Source: Moraxella catarrhalis
GTDB taxonomy: Bacteria > Pseudomonadota > Gammaproteobacteria > Pseudomonadales > Moraxellaceae
Direction of reading: 5' to 3'
DNA length: 59,204 nucleotides
Assembly (NCBI RefSeq): GCF_001632285.1
Contig: NZ_LWAH01000011.1
Span: 78,042 to 137,245 of the forward strand
The notes under the pieces were generated by a model that saw nothing but the letters and a program-made list of their open reading frames with translations, had not been told where the DNA came from and ran no database searches. The position numbers were made by a program, and so were the translations under genes. Numbering within the stretch: the first letter of the stretch is position 1; every line of letters begins with the position of its first letter. This document shows positions 26,023 to 34,744 of the stretch, piece after piece.

Positions 26023-27102
26023 TTATGGTGCAATGATGGTGAAAACATACGCCGATAAATTCACCAACAATACAATGCCGTATAAAATGTTCGTGCGTCC
26101 TTGATTAAGTGACAGCATGACAATAAAAGTTGATAAACCAAGCAATACCATAGATTTACCATCTAAACCTAGCACCAATGGAATATCATAAATTAAGCAA
26201 ACAATGGTGACAGCAGGAATGGTTAAGCCAATACTTGCCAATGCTGAACCTAATGCTAAGTTTAAGCTGGTCTGAAAACGATTGTGGCGTGCCGCATTTA
26301 ATGCCGCCAATCCCTCGGGCAGTAACACCACCGCTGCAATGATCACCCCAACCAACGCGACAGGTGCACCCATATAAGCAACTGCCGCCTCAATGCTAGG
26401 GCTTAGGCTCTTGGCAAGCATGACCACAATGCCCAAACAGATTAACAAAAATATAAAGCTGATGGTTGTAATCTTTGTGCTTGGTGGTTGGGCATGGTGA
26501 TCCAAATCATCATCAGCTGCCAAAAAATAATCACGATGACGCACTGTCTGAACCATGATGAATGAACCATACAATACCAAAGAGGCCACCGCCACAAACA
26601 TAAGCTGTGCTGATGAATAAGTGCCTTGCGTGGTGGAAGTGGTAAAATTTGGTAAAATTAAGGTCATCACCAAAATTGAGACCAGTGTAATTAATGCGGT
26701 GCTGGCAGATTTTTGCCCAAAAAATTGTTCTCGATGTTTTAGACCGCCAATCATCAGCGACATCCCAAGAATCCCATTTAAAATCAACATAATTGCTGCA
26801 AAAACCGTATCACGAGGTAAATACGCTGCATTATCCCCGCCTGTGACCATCAGCGAGATGATGAGTGCGACCTCAATGATGGTAATGGCTAACGCTAAAA
26901 TAATGGTACCAAAAGGCTCTCCGACCTTATGCGCGACCACCTCTGTGTGATAAACTGCCGATAACACACTACCAATTAAAAACACGCCCCCCAAAATTTG
27001 TAACAGCAGATGGGTTTTTATGCCCACAAAAAATAACCCCCAAGCCACCAATGGCAAGAGCATTGACCAAATGGGTAAACCAAATCGTGTATTTGATGCC
27101 AT
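26023..27102 (-). CDS. chaA: Calcium/sodium:proton antiporter ChaA-like
   Basis: This is an inner-membrane cation/proton exchanger of the CaCA/ChaA family, 359 residues with about 11 hydrophobic segments. The two conserved acidic repeats are seen: GEPFGTIILALAITIIEVALI near residues 61-81, and the LPEGLAALNAARHNRFQ repeat in the second half. A hydrophilic acidic linker (DDDLDHHAQ) separates the halves, as in E. coli ChaA. The C-terminal GRTNILYGIVLLVNLSAYVFTIIAP also matches the family. AAGGAG precedes the ATG. It lies downstream of a CNNM/CorC gene, another ion-transport-related protein, on the same strand with a 102-base gap. Confidence 0.92.
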   Translation of the reverse strand: MASNTRFGLPIWSMLLPLVAWGLFFVGIKTHLLLQILGGVFLIGSVLSAVYHTEVVAHKVGEPFGTIILALAITIIEVALIISLMVTGGDNAAYLPRDTVFAAIMLILNGILGMSLMIGGLKHREQFFGQKSASTALITLVSILVMTLILPNFTTSTTQGTYSSAQLMFVAVASLVLYGSFIMVQTVRHRDYFLAADDDLDHHAQPPSTKITTISFIFLLICLGIVVMLAKSLSPSIEAAVAYMGAPVALVGVIIAAVVLLPEGLAALNAARHNRFQTSLNLALGSALASIGLTIPAVTIVCLIYDIPLVLGLDGKSMVLLGLSTFIVMLSLNQGRTNILYGIVLLVNLSAYVFTIIAP

Positions 27103-27204
27103 ACAGGCTCCTTATGATAATGATACTTGTCGATGAAGCCAATCGCTTATCAAATCAGACAATGAACCACTGAACTTTGTGTGCATAAAGGCAGAAGATG
27201 AATC

Positions 27205-28527
27205 TTAGTCTTCGTGCTTGGGCAGTTGCTCTAGGCGAGTTACCAAAAGTTGGTCAATCTTATAATGGTCGATATCTACCACCTCAAATTTAAAGCCCTC
27301 ATGCTCTACCCAGTCTGCAGGGCGTGGAATCTTACGCAGGCGATACATAATAAAGCCCGCCAGCGTCTCATAGTGATCCCAATCAGGAAACTCATTAATA
27401 TCAAGGGCATGTTTAACATCATCAATCGGCGTAATCCCATCAATCAGCCATGAATTTTCATCACGGCGAATGATTTGTAAATCTTCAGGCTCAGCGGCTG
27501 CCCAATCGCCCATGACAGTCATCATAATATCTGATAGTGTAATTAGCCCAACAACCAATGCATATTCATTAATGACTACCGCCATTTTTTCATTACTGGC
27601 ACGAAATTTATCCAAAAGCTCGGATAAAGTGAGTGTATCTGGAATAATCAGTACATTACGAATGGTAGATTCATTCAGCTGAAAAATTGGCTGTTCGCTT
27701 AAAATTCGTACCAAAATATCCTTGGTATCGACATAACCGATGACTTGGTCGATATGCTCATTACAGACCAAAAATTTAGAATAAGGATAATCGGCAATCT
27801 TTTGACGAATACTCTCCTCGCTTTCACTGAGTGCAAAATATACCACATCCTCACGAGCCGTCATCGATGATGGCACGGTGCGTTCTTCAAGTTCAAAAAC
27901 ATTTTCGATAAAATGTTGTTCTTGTTCCATCAGAACGCCAGCCTCTGCCCCAGCATCAACAATGGCAGAAATATCATCAAAGGTGATACTGTCATCACGA
28001 GCCGTATCAAATTTAAAAAGCCGAAAAGTCACATCTGCGATGGTATTGATAATCCATGCCAAGGGCTTGACCACACGAATTGTCCACAAAATCGGATTGA
28101 TGACCACCAAAGCCACTCGCTCAGGATTAATCATTGCAATGCGTTTGGGAATCAGGTCAGCATATAAAATAAATAGCAGTGTTACCAAAACAAACGACGA
28201 AAAAAAAGCGATGCTGTCAAGCCAAATCCCTTGATATACCAAGCCAATCCATTCGGAAAAATAAGGACGCAAGGCACTTTCACCAACCGAACCGCCCAAA
28301 ATGGCGACAGCATTTAGGCCAATTTGTGAAGTGGCAAAAAAATCAGCTGAATTTTCTTGCAATTTCAAGACTTTCTCGGCACGGTCATCGCCTGATTCTG
28401 CCAGTAATTTAAGTTTGATTTTTCTTGAACCTGCCAAAGCAATTTCTGAAATCGAGAAAAAACTCGATGTCAAAATCAGTACAAGAATAATCATAAAGTT
28501 TTGAAACAAACTCACAGTAACACCCAT
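27205..28527 (-). CDS. CNNM/CorC-type membrane protein (DUF21-CBS-CorC_HlyC)
   Basis: The 440-residue protein has the standard order: a DUF21/CNNM transmembrane domain (about 1-190; SFFSISEIALAGSRKIKL and ATSQIGLNAVAILGG), a CBS pair (about 210-335; ALVVGLITLSDIMMTVMGD), and a C-terminal CorC_HlyC domain (GITPIDDVKHALDINEFPDWDHYETLAGFIM). Relatives are proposed to export magnesium or polyamines, and the older name haemolysin is misleading. No good ribosome site precedes the ATG at 28527. A GTG a few codons inside is another possible start. Confidence 0.92.
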   Translation of the reverse strand: MGVTVSLFQNFMIILVLILTSSFFSISEIALAGSRKIKLKLLAESGDDRAEKVLKLQENSADFFATSQIGLNAVAILGGSVGESALRPYFSEWIGLVYQGIWLDSIAFFSSFVLVTLLFILYADLIPKRIAMINPERVALVVINPILWTIRVVKPLAWIINTIADVTFRLFKFDTARDDSITFDDISAIVDAGAEAGVLMEQEQHFIENVFELEERTVPSSMTAREDVVYFALSESEESIRQKIADYPYSKFLVCNEHIDQVIGYVDTKDILVRILSEQPIFQLNESTIRNVLIIPDTLTLSELLDKFRASNEKMAVVINEYALVVGLITLSDIMMTVMGDWAAAEPEDLQIIRRDENSWLIDGITPIDDVKHALDINEFPDWDHYETLAGFIMYRLRKIPRPADWVEHEGFKFEVVDIDHYKIDQLLVTRLEQLPKHED

Positions 28528-28630
28528 TTGGTGAAGTTTTGATTGAAAAATTTGCCACGACTGGTTTAAAAAGCGTAGGTTAAGGCTGATTTGATGATAG
28601 TCATGATGCTATTTGTGTTGGCTTGATTAG

Positions 28631-29410
28631 CTAAGTATTTTTTGGTTGGCAATCAATCACTTGACCTTTAATACCGCTTGCCTCATCTGTCATCAAATAC
28701 ACATAAACTGGCATGATATCCTCAGGCGTCTTAAGTGTATAAGGGTCCTCACCTGGAAAAGCATGTGCACGCATATTGGTACGAGTTGCACCAGGATTGA
28801 TACAATTAAACCGAAGTGCTGTCATGTTTTGGGTTTCTTGGGTGAAAATGGTTGCCATACCCTCAACCGCTTGTTTTGAGAGTGCATAAGCACCCCAAAA
28901 CGCTCTTGGTCTTGCACCCACGCTGCTGCTTGTAAATACCACCGAGCCGCTTCGGGCTGCACGCAGTAGCGGAATTAGGCTTTGGGTCAGCATGAATACG
29001 GCCGTCATATTCACCCGCATGACCTGCTCAAAGGTGATCGGATCGTACATCTCAAGTGGCGTCAATGCCCCCAAAATGGCTGCATTATGTAGCACGCCAT
29101 CAAGATGCCCAAATTCTTTTTCAATTAAGCCTGCCAGCTTTTGCATCTGTGCAAAATCTGCCCGCTCAAGATCCATGGGCAAAATGGCAGGCAACGCCAA
29201 CCCAAGTGCCTCAATTTCATCATAAACCACTTCAAGTTTTGATTGAGTTTTACCCAGCAAAAGAACCGTTGCACCGCATTTGGCATAAGTCAAAGCAGCA
29301 ACTTTGCCTATCCCATCGCCTGCACCTGTCACCAAAATAATTTTATCTTTTAGACTGTCTTTGGTGAATTGAAAATCACGAATTGCATCATGTGAACGCA
29401 TGGTTGTCAT
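28631..29410 (-). CDS. yciK: Short-chain dehydrogenase YciK
   Basis: This NAD(P)-binding oxidoreductase of the SDR family has 259 residues. The cofactor motif is TGAGDGIGK, NAA appears as LHNAAILG, and the catalytic Ser and YxxxK are in FTSSSVG and YALSKQAVEG. The C-terminal TPEDIMPVYVYLMTDE segment matches YciK rather than FabG. The substrate is not known. It is the last gene of a ubiG-mupP-yciK run, an arrangement I recall from Pseudomonas. GGAT precedes the ATG at 29410. The ATG three codons in is an alternative. Confidence 0.9.
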   Translation of the reverse strand: MTTMRSHDAIRDFQFTKDSLKDKIILVTGAGDGIGKVAALTYAKCGATVLLLGKTQSKLEVVYDEIEALGLALPAILPMDLERADFAQMQKLAGLIEKEFGHLDGVLHNAAILGALTPLEMYDPITFEQVMRVNMTAVFMLTQSLIPLLRAARSGSVVFTSSSVGARPRAFWGAYALSKQAVEGMATIFTQETQNMTALRFNCINPGATRTNMRAHAFPGEDPYTLKTPEDIMPVYVYLMTDEASGIKGQVIDCQPKNT

Positions 29411-29544
29411 GTTTTATCCAGTGGCTAATTGAGCTTTTTGTTAGCTCTATGTTAAATTGATATGAAATTTATGAGAAGAAAATAAGGCAATATGATACCT
29501 TTTGGGTCTAACGGTAATCCACTTAAGCGACAAAGAAAGTCACC

Positions 29545-30237
29545 TTATAAAACTTGTTGCAAAACCCAATCCGTCAACGCTTTGGGTGTCTGCATGATAA
29601 CATCAGCACCCCAAGTATCGATACTTGCCAAATCCGCTGCCGATAAATAACCAAACCCTGCGATGGCTGTCTGCATACCAGCAGCCCGCCCTGCCTCAAT
29701 GTCTCGGCGATGATCACCAATATAAATACATGCCAACGGTTCAACGCCAATTTTTTGGCACGCCAAATATAAAGGCTCAGGGTCAGGTTTGGGATTTTTG
29801 ACATCATCAGGACAGACCAAAACACCACATCGTGATGATAAATTTAGCTTGTCCAATAAGTTTTCTGTCAAATAGCGTGGCTTATTGGTAACAATGCCCC
29901 AAGGGATACGATACCCCTCGAGTTTTTCAAGTAAGACCTCAAGCCCCTCAAATACTCGGCTATCTACACAAACATCGATTTCATAACGATCCAAAAAAGC
30001 TTGGCGGCGGCTTAATAGTCGTGGATCGTCATCACAGATTTGCCCAAGTTGCTCGGCAAACATCAGCTGAACTATAGCACGCGCGCCTGCTGACACCTGC
30101 TCTCGTATCGCTGCTTCACTGGGGGCAGATAGTCCCTCATCGGCACACATCTGCTGAATGATACGAACAAAATCAGGTGCGGTATCAATCAATGTACCGT
30201 CCAAATCAAAGAACACGGCTTGAATGGGCTGTGTCAT
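29545..30237 (-). CDS. mupP: HAD phosphatase, MupP/Gph type
   Basis: The 230-residue HAD hydrolase has motif I FFDLDGTLIDT (nucleophile Asp), motif II VTNKP, and the C-terminal KPDPEPL and YIGDHRRDIEAGRAAGM motifs. Sequence alone fits phosphoglycolate phosphatase (Gph). The position between ubiG and yciK is that of Pseudomonas MupP, which dephosphorylates N-acetylmuramic acid 6-phosphate in the cell-wall recycling route that bypasses fosfomycin-sensitive steps. MupP is therefore preferred on context, and Gph remains possible. AAGGA precedes the ATG, 9 bases after ubiG. Confidence 0.75.
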   Translation of the reverse strand: MTQPIQAVFFDLDGTLIDTAPDFVRIIQQMCADEGLSAPSEAAIREQVSAGARAIVQLMFAEQLGQICDDDPRLLSRRQAFLDRYEIDVCVDSRVFEGLEVLLEKLEGYRIPWGIVTNKPRYLTENLLDKLNLSSRCGVLVCPDDVKNPKPDPEPLYLACQKIGVEPLACIYIGDHRRDIEAGRAAGMQTAIAGFGYLSAADLASIDTWGADVIMQTPKALTDWVLQQVL

Positions 30238-30246
30238 AAAGCTTCC

Positions 30247-31059
30247 TTAGGTGTGTTTTGGGGTATCTGTTTGTGTGTTTGGTTTGGTAAATGCCATCAT
30301 ATAATTGACATCAACATTTTTATTAGACAGCCAATAATGCTGGGTAATAGGATTATAATGCAGACCCGTCAAATCACATCTTTGAAAACCAACGCTCATC
30401 GCCATTTGGTCTAACTCCGCTGGCGTGATGAACTTATGCCAATCGTGCGTCCCTTTATCCACCAAATTTAAGACATATTCAGCACCAATGATCGCAAACA
30501 GATAAGATTTTGGGTTGCGATTAATGGTACTCATCACACACACGCCACCTGGCTTTAATAAATCATAACACGCCTGCACAATCGCACTAGGATCAGGCAC
30601 ATGCTCAAGCATCTCCATACAAGTCACGACATCAAAACCAGAAGCGTGTTCTGCCGCCAACTCCTCTGCAGCAACGCAGCGAAAATCAAGCCCATCTATG
30701 CCTGTTTTGGCGGCGTGGATACCGGCCGCTTTTAGGTTTTCATCACCCAAGTCAATCCCTAAAACGCTCGCACCACGCACCGCCATCGAATGTGCCAAAA
30801 TCCCCCCACCGCAGCCGATATCTACCACCGATTTGGCAACCAACGATGAACCATAACAGTCATTCACACGATCTTCAATCCAGTTTAGACGCAGTGGGTT
30901 GATATCATGCAATGATTTAAACGCACCCATGCGATCCCACCACTCATCCGCCAATTTGGTGAATTTACTAATTTCGTCAAAATCAGCATTATTGATCGCT
31001 TGGTTGGTATCGCTGGCAGAGTTTATGCTGTTGATGGTGGCAGTATCATGACTTTGCAT
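30247..31059 (-). CDS. ubiG: Ubiquinone O-methyltransferase
   Basis: UbiG performs the two O-methylations of ubiquinone synthesis. The 270-residue protein begins with a longer, Asn/Ser-rich N-terminus than E. coli UbiG, then ADEWWDRMGAFKSLHDINPLRLNWI, the classic UbiG start. The SAM site is VVDIGCGGGILAHSMA, followed by VTCMEMLEHVPDP and GGVCVMSTINRN. The C-terminal LTGLHYNPITQHYWLSN block is also diagnostic. AAAGGA lies upstream of the ATG. It leads the ubiG-mupP-yciK unit and is divergent from dsbA. Confidence 0.96.
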   Translation of the reverse strand: MQSHDTATINSINSASDTNQAINNADFDEISKFTKLADEWWDRMGAFKSLHDINPLRLNWIEDRVNDCYGSSLVAKSVVDIGCGGGILAHSMAVRGASVLGIDLGDENLKAAGIHAAKTGIDGLDFRCVAAEELAAEHASGFDVVTCMEMLEHVPDPSAIVQACYDLLKPGGVCVMSTINRNPKSYLFAIIGAEYVLNLVDKGTHDWHKFITPAELDQMAMSVGFQRCDLTGLHYNPITQHYWLSNKNVDVNYMMAFTKPNTQTDTPKHT

Positions 31060-31405
31060 GGCATCATCCTTTGGTTTTGTTTTATTTGGCTAAATTTTTT
31101 TATTTTATCATTTTTAACGGTATTTGACTACTTTTACAATTTAAGGTCATCATTACTCATCTTAAGCACCCAAAACTCTTAAAAATCAAATACAATCCAT
31201 GATGAAACCATCAGGATCATACCAAAATAAACCAGCGTAGGCCGCACACTGATGGCAAAAAATTTACACAATCTGCAACGAAACCTTAAGAAAACTGTTG
31301 CCACATTTGACAAAAAATACGATAAACTATAGCTCATCAGATTTTTGTCTTTAACATTGATATCATCATCAGATTTTAGGCTTTATCTTACAACAAGGAA
31401 ATTTT
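31060..31405. other. Divergent promoter region between ubiG and dsbA
   Basis: The 346-base gap has no coding frame that looks real. It should hold promoters for both directions. A dsbA -35/-10 pair is proposed separately. No riboswitch or clear protein-binding palindrome is recognised. Confidence 0.5.
31307..31333 (+). promoter_or_regulatory. Candidate dsbA promoter
   Basis: A consensus TTGACA at 31307-31312 is followed after 15 bases by TATAGC (31328-31333). The spacing is short but usable. The leader to the dsbA ATG would be about 65 bases with AAGGA at its end. Confidence 0.45.
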
Positions 31406-32026
31406 ATGAAATTTGCATTAAAAACAGCATTACTCACAACCATGCTAAGTGTTGCAACTTTGGCACAAGCAAACTTTGTCGAAGATCAGGACTATAAAGT
31501 ATTACCCAATCCTGAAACTATCGCAGGTGACGTCATTGTGGTGCGTGAATTTTTTTGGTACGGTTGCCCACATTGCTATCATCTTGAGCCACATATGCAA
31601 AAATGGGCAAAAACACGCCCTGCTGATGTGGCATTTTTTCAGACACCTGCGGCGATGAATCCAGTGTGGGAAGTGGGTGCTCGTGGCTTTTATGCTGCCC
31701 AGCAACTAGACGCCCAAGAAAAAACCCATCAAGCATTATTTGATGCCGTCCACAAAGATGGCAATCGCAACATTATCAGTTCACAACAAGAGCTTGGTAA
31801 CTGGTACGCCTCTAAAGGCATCGATAAGGCAAAATTTGACAGCCTGTATAATTCTTTTGCCGTAACCACCAAAATCGAGCGCGCCAAAGCAGCTGCGACA
31901 CGCTATGGTCTATCTGGCGTGCCTGCTGTGGTTGTTCATGGTAAGTATGTGGTTTCCGGTGAAGATGCCAAAGTGCCTCAAGTCGTGGATTTTTTGATTA
32001 ATAAAGTGCGTGAAGAAAAACAATAA
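31406..32026 (+). CDS. dsbA: Thiol:disulfide interchange protein DsbA
   Basis: DsbA introduces disulfide bonds into periplasmic proteins. The 206-residue protein has a Sec signal (about 1-22, ending ATLAQA) and the thioredoxin-fold active site CPHC at residues 54-57 in FFWYGCPHCYHLEPH. The cis-proline loop is GLSGVPAVVV near residue 171. AAGGA lies 6 bases before the ATG. It is the likely oxidant for secreted cysteine-containing proteins such as the adhesin-E-like product at 8090. It is a single gene followed by a terminator shared with darP. Confidence 0.96.
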   Translation: MKFALKTALLTTMLSVATLAQANFVEDQDYKVLPNPETIAGDVIVVREFFWYGCPHCYHLEPHMQKWAKTRPADVAFFQTPAAMNPVWEVGARGFYAAQQLDAQEKTHQALFDAVHKDGNRNIISSQQELGNWYASKGIDKAKFDSLYNSFAVTTKIERAKAAATRYGLSGVPAVVVHGKYVVSGEDAKVPQVVDFLINKVREEKQ

Positions 32027-32072
32027 CCCACAAATGTTAAAATCAGCCAATCTGTGCGTTTATTTCGTCTGC

Positions 32073-32103
32073 CCAAAATACCGATGATCTATCGGTATTT
32101 TGG
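32073..32103. terminator. Terminator between dsbA and darP
   Basis: CCAAAATACCGAT (32073-32085) and ATCGGTATTTTGG (32091-32103) are perfect 13-base arms with a 5-base loop. The T-rich arm ends allow it to work for both convergent genes. Confidence 0.75.
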
Positions 32104-32154
32104 TGATTGGCTGATATTGTACTCATGCCAAGACAAAACCCAGCCATCAAATCA

Positions 32155-32658
32155 TCATTTAGACAATATCACCACCTCTTTAACATAACTTTCAAAATCT
32201 GCCACGCTTTCAGCCAATAGCTCATCATCGCCCAAATGTTTGGCGTATTCTATCCACAAAAGCAGTTGATAAATACTGTTATATTCCGCCTTTTTAAATT
32301 GCTTAACAAACTGCTTAATGGTGCTTTCATCAGACAGTTTTAGGCGATCATACCATGTTTCAATCTTGGCAATTTGCTCGGGGGTAAATTGACATTCAAA
32401 TAACGCCTGCGTTAGCGCGTGGCGGTTTTCTTCAATGATGAGTTTACCCACTCGTTTGATTTGGCGGTTTTTGGCGGCGTGGCTGTCTATATTGGTTAAA
32501 TGCTTTAATTCATCCAAAAAATATTCACTTACTGGCAAATTGGCAAGCTGTTTTTTGGACAATTTGGCAAGTGGTTCGGATAATGCTTGCAAACGCTCAT
32601 GGGATTTTTTAATCTCAGTGCGTGAAACACGCATGTCCATTTTTGACCAATCAATCAT
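32155..32658 (-). CDS. darP: Ribosome maturation factor DarP (YjgA, DUF615)
   Basis: DarP binds late precursors of the 50S ribosomal subunit and aids 23S peptidyl-transferase-centre maturation. The 167-residue, highly charged helical protein fits the family: SRTEIKKSHERLQALSEPLAKLS near the start, then the hallmark AKNRQIKRVGKLIIEE (about residues 61-76), and an acidic C-terminus. AAGG precedes the ATG. It is convergent with dsbA and lies next to a decayed Sel1 gene. Confidence 0.92.
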   Translation of the reverse strand: MIDWSKMDMRVSRTEIKKSHERLQALSEPLAKLSKKQLANLPVSEYFLDELKHLTNIDSHAAKNRQIKRVGKLIIEENRHALTQALFECQFTPEQIAKIETWYDRLKLSDESTIKQFVKQFKKAEYNSIYQLLLWIEYAKHLGDDELLAESVADFESYVKEVVILSK

Positions 32659-32689
32659 AAGATACCTTATATTTGTCGTTAATTTATCA

Positions 32690-33098
32690 TTAATTTGTGG
32701 TTAATTTATCAAAATTATCATGCTTGATGCACCCATCAGATAAGCCCAACTGACACGAGACCAAAAACCACTGTTTTGCTACTGCTGCCTTTTGATAATT
32801 TTGCTTAACGCCATCACCTTGAAAATAGGCAACCGCCAAATTATACATCGCTCGTAATGCCCAAGTTCGGCCGCTTTTTGATATTCACGCACCGCCATGG
32901 GGTAATCTGATGCCTGATCATAGCGAACCGCCAATTCAAAAAACTCATCGGCTTGTTGTGCGATGGTGCTGTCTTTACTGGTTTGAACAGCATCGCCATC
33001 GGTTGCCCAGCTGGGCGTACCTGCCATCACAGACAGCATAAAATCACGCTTGTCGCCATATGTTTGGCGGTTTTTGGGTTGGGTGTTTCGACATTCAT
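32690..33098 (-). pseudogene. Sel1-repeat protein gene broken by two frameshifts
   Basis: Three frames together restore one protein. Frame A starts at ATG 33098 (AAGG 9 bases upstream) with MNVETPNPKTAKHMATSVILCCL, a signal-peptide start that stops early. Frame B continues it as SVMAGTPSWATDGDA and a TPR-like region ending EYQKAAELGH. Frame C then reads ALRAMYNLAVAYFQGDGVKQNYQKAAVAKQWF, a canonical Sel1 repeat, to a TAA at 32692-32690. At the first break two CTGT units stand where three would keep the frame, suggesting slipped-strand loss of one unit. The second break is near 32860. The gene lies in the variable gap between darP and hsdS. Confidence 0.7.
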
Positions 33099-33141
33099 GA
33101 ATAATAACCTTTTAATCATGATTGTTTAAATCGTTAAATTG

Positions 33142-33771
33142 TTAAATCGTCGCTTTAAAATTTAATAACTGCTCACGGTAATACTCATATTGCTTTTGAC
33201 GCAGCTTTATTTCTTTGGGCAGACCTTCGCTGATGGATTGGGTCAGCGTGTCAAATGTGTCCAAAATGGCAACGATTCGACTTTGAACAGATAGGGGTGG
33301 GATTGGGATTTTAAGTTTTTTGACAATCTGAGCGTTAATATTGGTTTGAGAACCCGTTCCCAGTGATTTAATATATTCATATTGATTGGCTAAACAGTAA
33401 TATACGTAGCGATATTCAGCAATTTCTTCATTTACTTCAATATTTGCACATGCCTGATTGGTTGTCATTGGAATTTTATTGATACCAACACGCCCAACAG
33501 TTGCCCCATACATTGCTATAATAACGCAATTTGCAGGTATCCATTTTGCACTTGAATTTTTAACACCTGGTTCTATAATTTTTACGCCTGTGTCATAAAT
33601 ATCATTAAAATTAACTTCTTGGGTACGAAGCCAAGGGATTTCGCCATTATTATAGTATTCAGGAATGCCTGTTTTAGGCGTACCACCTGATGAAATTTTT
33701 TTGGCAACCTCCCCCAACGCTCGCCACTCTACCGCTTGCCCTTGTAATAATTTTTTTATCATCGCATTCAT
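33142..33771 (-). CDS. Orphan half-size type I specificity subunit (HsdS)
   Basis: The protein (209 residues from the ATG at 33771) has one target-recognition domain (EWRALGEVAKKISSGGTPKTG through TNQACANI) and one conserved helical arm (IPIPPLSVQSRIVAILDTFDTL then GLPKEIKLRQKQYEYYREQLLNF). A standard HsdS is about 400 residues with two of each. The N-terminus looks natural (MNAMIKKLLQGQAVEW) with GGTGAG upstream, and it ends just after the first arm. No hsdM or hsdR is in the window. It abuts the rapZ stop, 4 bases apart. It may be a stored recombination cassette, a homodimerising half-S, or a decaying fragment. Confidence 0.85.
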   Translation of the reverse strand: MNAMIKKLLQGQAVEWRALGEVAKKISSGGTPKTGIPEYYNNGEIPWLRTQEVNFNDIYDTGVKIIEPGVKNSSAKWIPANCVIIAMYGATVGRVGINKIPMTTNQACANIEVNEEIAEYRYVYYCLANQYEYIKSLGTGSQTNINAQIVKKLKIPIPPLSVQSRIVAILDTFDTLTQSISEGLPKEIKLRQKQYEYYREQLLNFKATI

Positions 33772-33775
33772 AAAC

Positions 33776-34666
33776 TCACCAAAAAGATTTTTCACGGTGC
33801 TTAACATTCACCTGCATTTTATCAGGCAAATGACCAGTTAATATCTCCCCCACCGCTTGGCTGACAAATACCGAGCGGTGCTTACCCCCTGTACAACCAA
33901 TGGCAATGGTCACAAAATGGCGATTGTTCTCAATAAAATCAGGCAGCCACTTTAATAAAAATGTGCTGATGTCATGCGTCATCTCATGCACGGCAGAAAA
34001 TTGAGCAAAAAATTCCTGCACAGGTGCATCAAGCCCTGTCAAAGGACGCAAATCCATCTGCCAATGTGGGTTTGGCAAGGTACGCACATCAAAGACAAAA
34101 TCAGCATCTTTTGGCGTGCCATGCCTAAACCCAAACGACAGCACATTAACGATGATATGATTATCCACGCCCAAATGTTGTCTTAGGCTGTTTTTTAGCT
34201 CATGAATGTTTAACAAACTGGTGTCAATTTTGATATCGGCATGGCAGGCAATCGGTTCAAGCAGCGCAGTTTCCTTTTGAATGGCATTGGGCAGATTGCC
34301 AGCCATCGCCATCAATGGATGTACTCGGCGAGTGGCATCATAGCGCGCGACCAGTACATCATCTTGGGCGGTGGTATATAACACACTCAAAGCGGTCTTG
34401 CCATAGGTTTGTATCAAGCTGTCATACACTTGACCAAAGTTGGATAAATCCGCTTTGGGGGTGCGGACATCTATCCCCACAGCAATGCGATGAATCTGGC
34501 TGTCATTGACCAATTTTTCTATGGCAAGTGGCACGATGGATAAAGGCAAATTATCAAGCGGATAATAGCCAAAATCTTCTAAGGTGTTGAGTACGGAGGT
34601 TTTTCCTGAACCTGAACGCCCTGACACCACAATGATTGAGTTTGGGGCAATGAGTTTGGGCATCAT
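33776..34666 (-). CDS. rapZ: RNase adapter/nucleotide-binding protein RapZ
   Basis: In E. coli RapZ presents the small RNA GlmZ to RNase E and so controls glmS. The 296-residue protein has the Walker A motif GRSGSGKT at residues 16-23, a SFGFRHGTP segment, DVRTLPNPHW, and the C-terminal IGCTGGKHRSVF motif. Whether GlmY/GlmZ-type RNAs exist in this genus is doubtful, so the role here may differ. The start is ATG 34666 or the next ATG, with AAGGA upstream. It ends the pcnB-folK-panB-panC-rapZ run. The orphan hsdS begins directly after its stop, whose last codons (SFW) may come from the insertion. Confidence 0.94.
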   Translation of the reverse strand: MMPKLIAPNSIIVVSGRSGSGKTSVLNTLEDFGYYPLDNLPLSIVPLAIEKLVNDSQIHRIAVGIDVRTPKADLSNFGQVYDSLIQTYGKTALSVLYTTAQDDVLVARYDATRRVHPLMAMAGNLPNAIQKETALLEPIACHADIKIDTSLLNIHELKNSLRQHLGVDNHIIVNVLSFGFRHGTPKDADFVFDVRTLPNPHWQMDLRPLTGLDAPVQEFFAQFSAVHEMTHDISTFLLKWLPDFIENNRHFVTIAIGCTGGKHRSVFVSQAVGEILTGHLPDKMQVNVKHREKSFW

Positions 34667-34696
34667 ATTTCCTTAACAAAATGAGCAAAACCAGTT

Positions 34697-34734
34697 ACAT
34701 GGGTTTAGATGAACATGGGTTTAGATGAACATGG
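34697..34734. repeat. 16-base tandem duplication between panC and rapZ
   Basis: ACATGGGTTTAGATGA occurs twice head to tail (34697-34712, 34713-34728), followed by a partial third copy ACATGG. It lies between the panC stop and the rapZ start, just upstream of the rapZ ribosome site. Confidence 0.85.
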
Positions 34735-34744
34735 ATTATTAACA

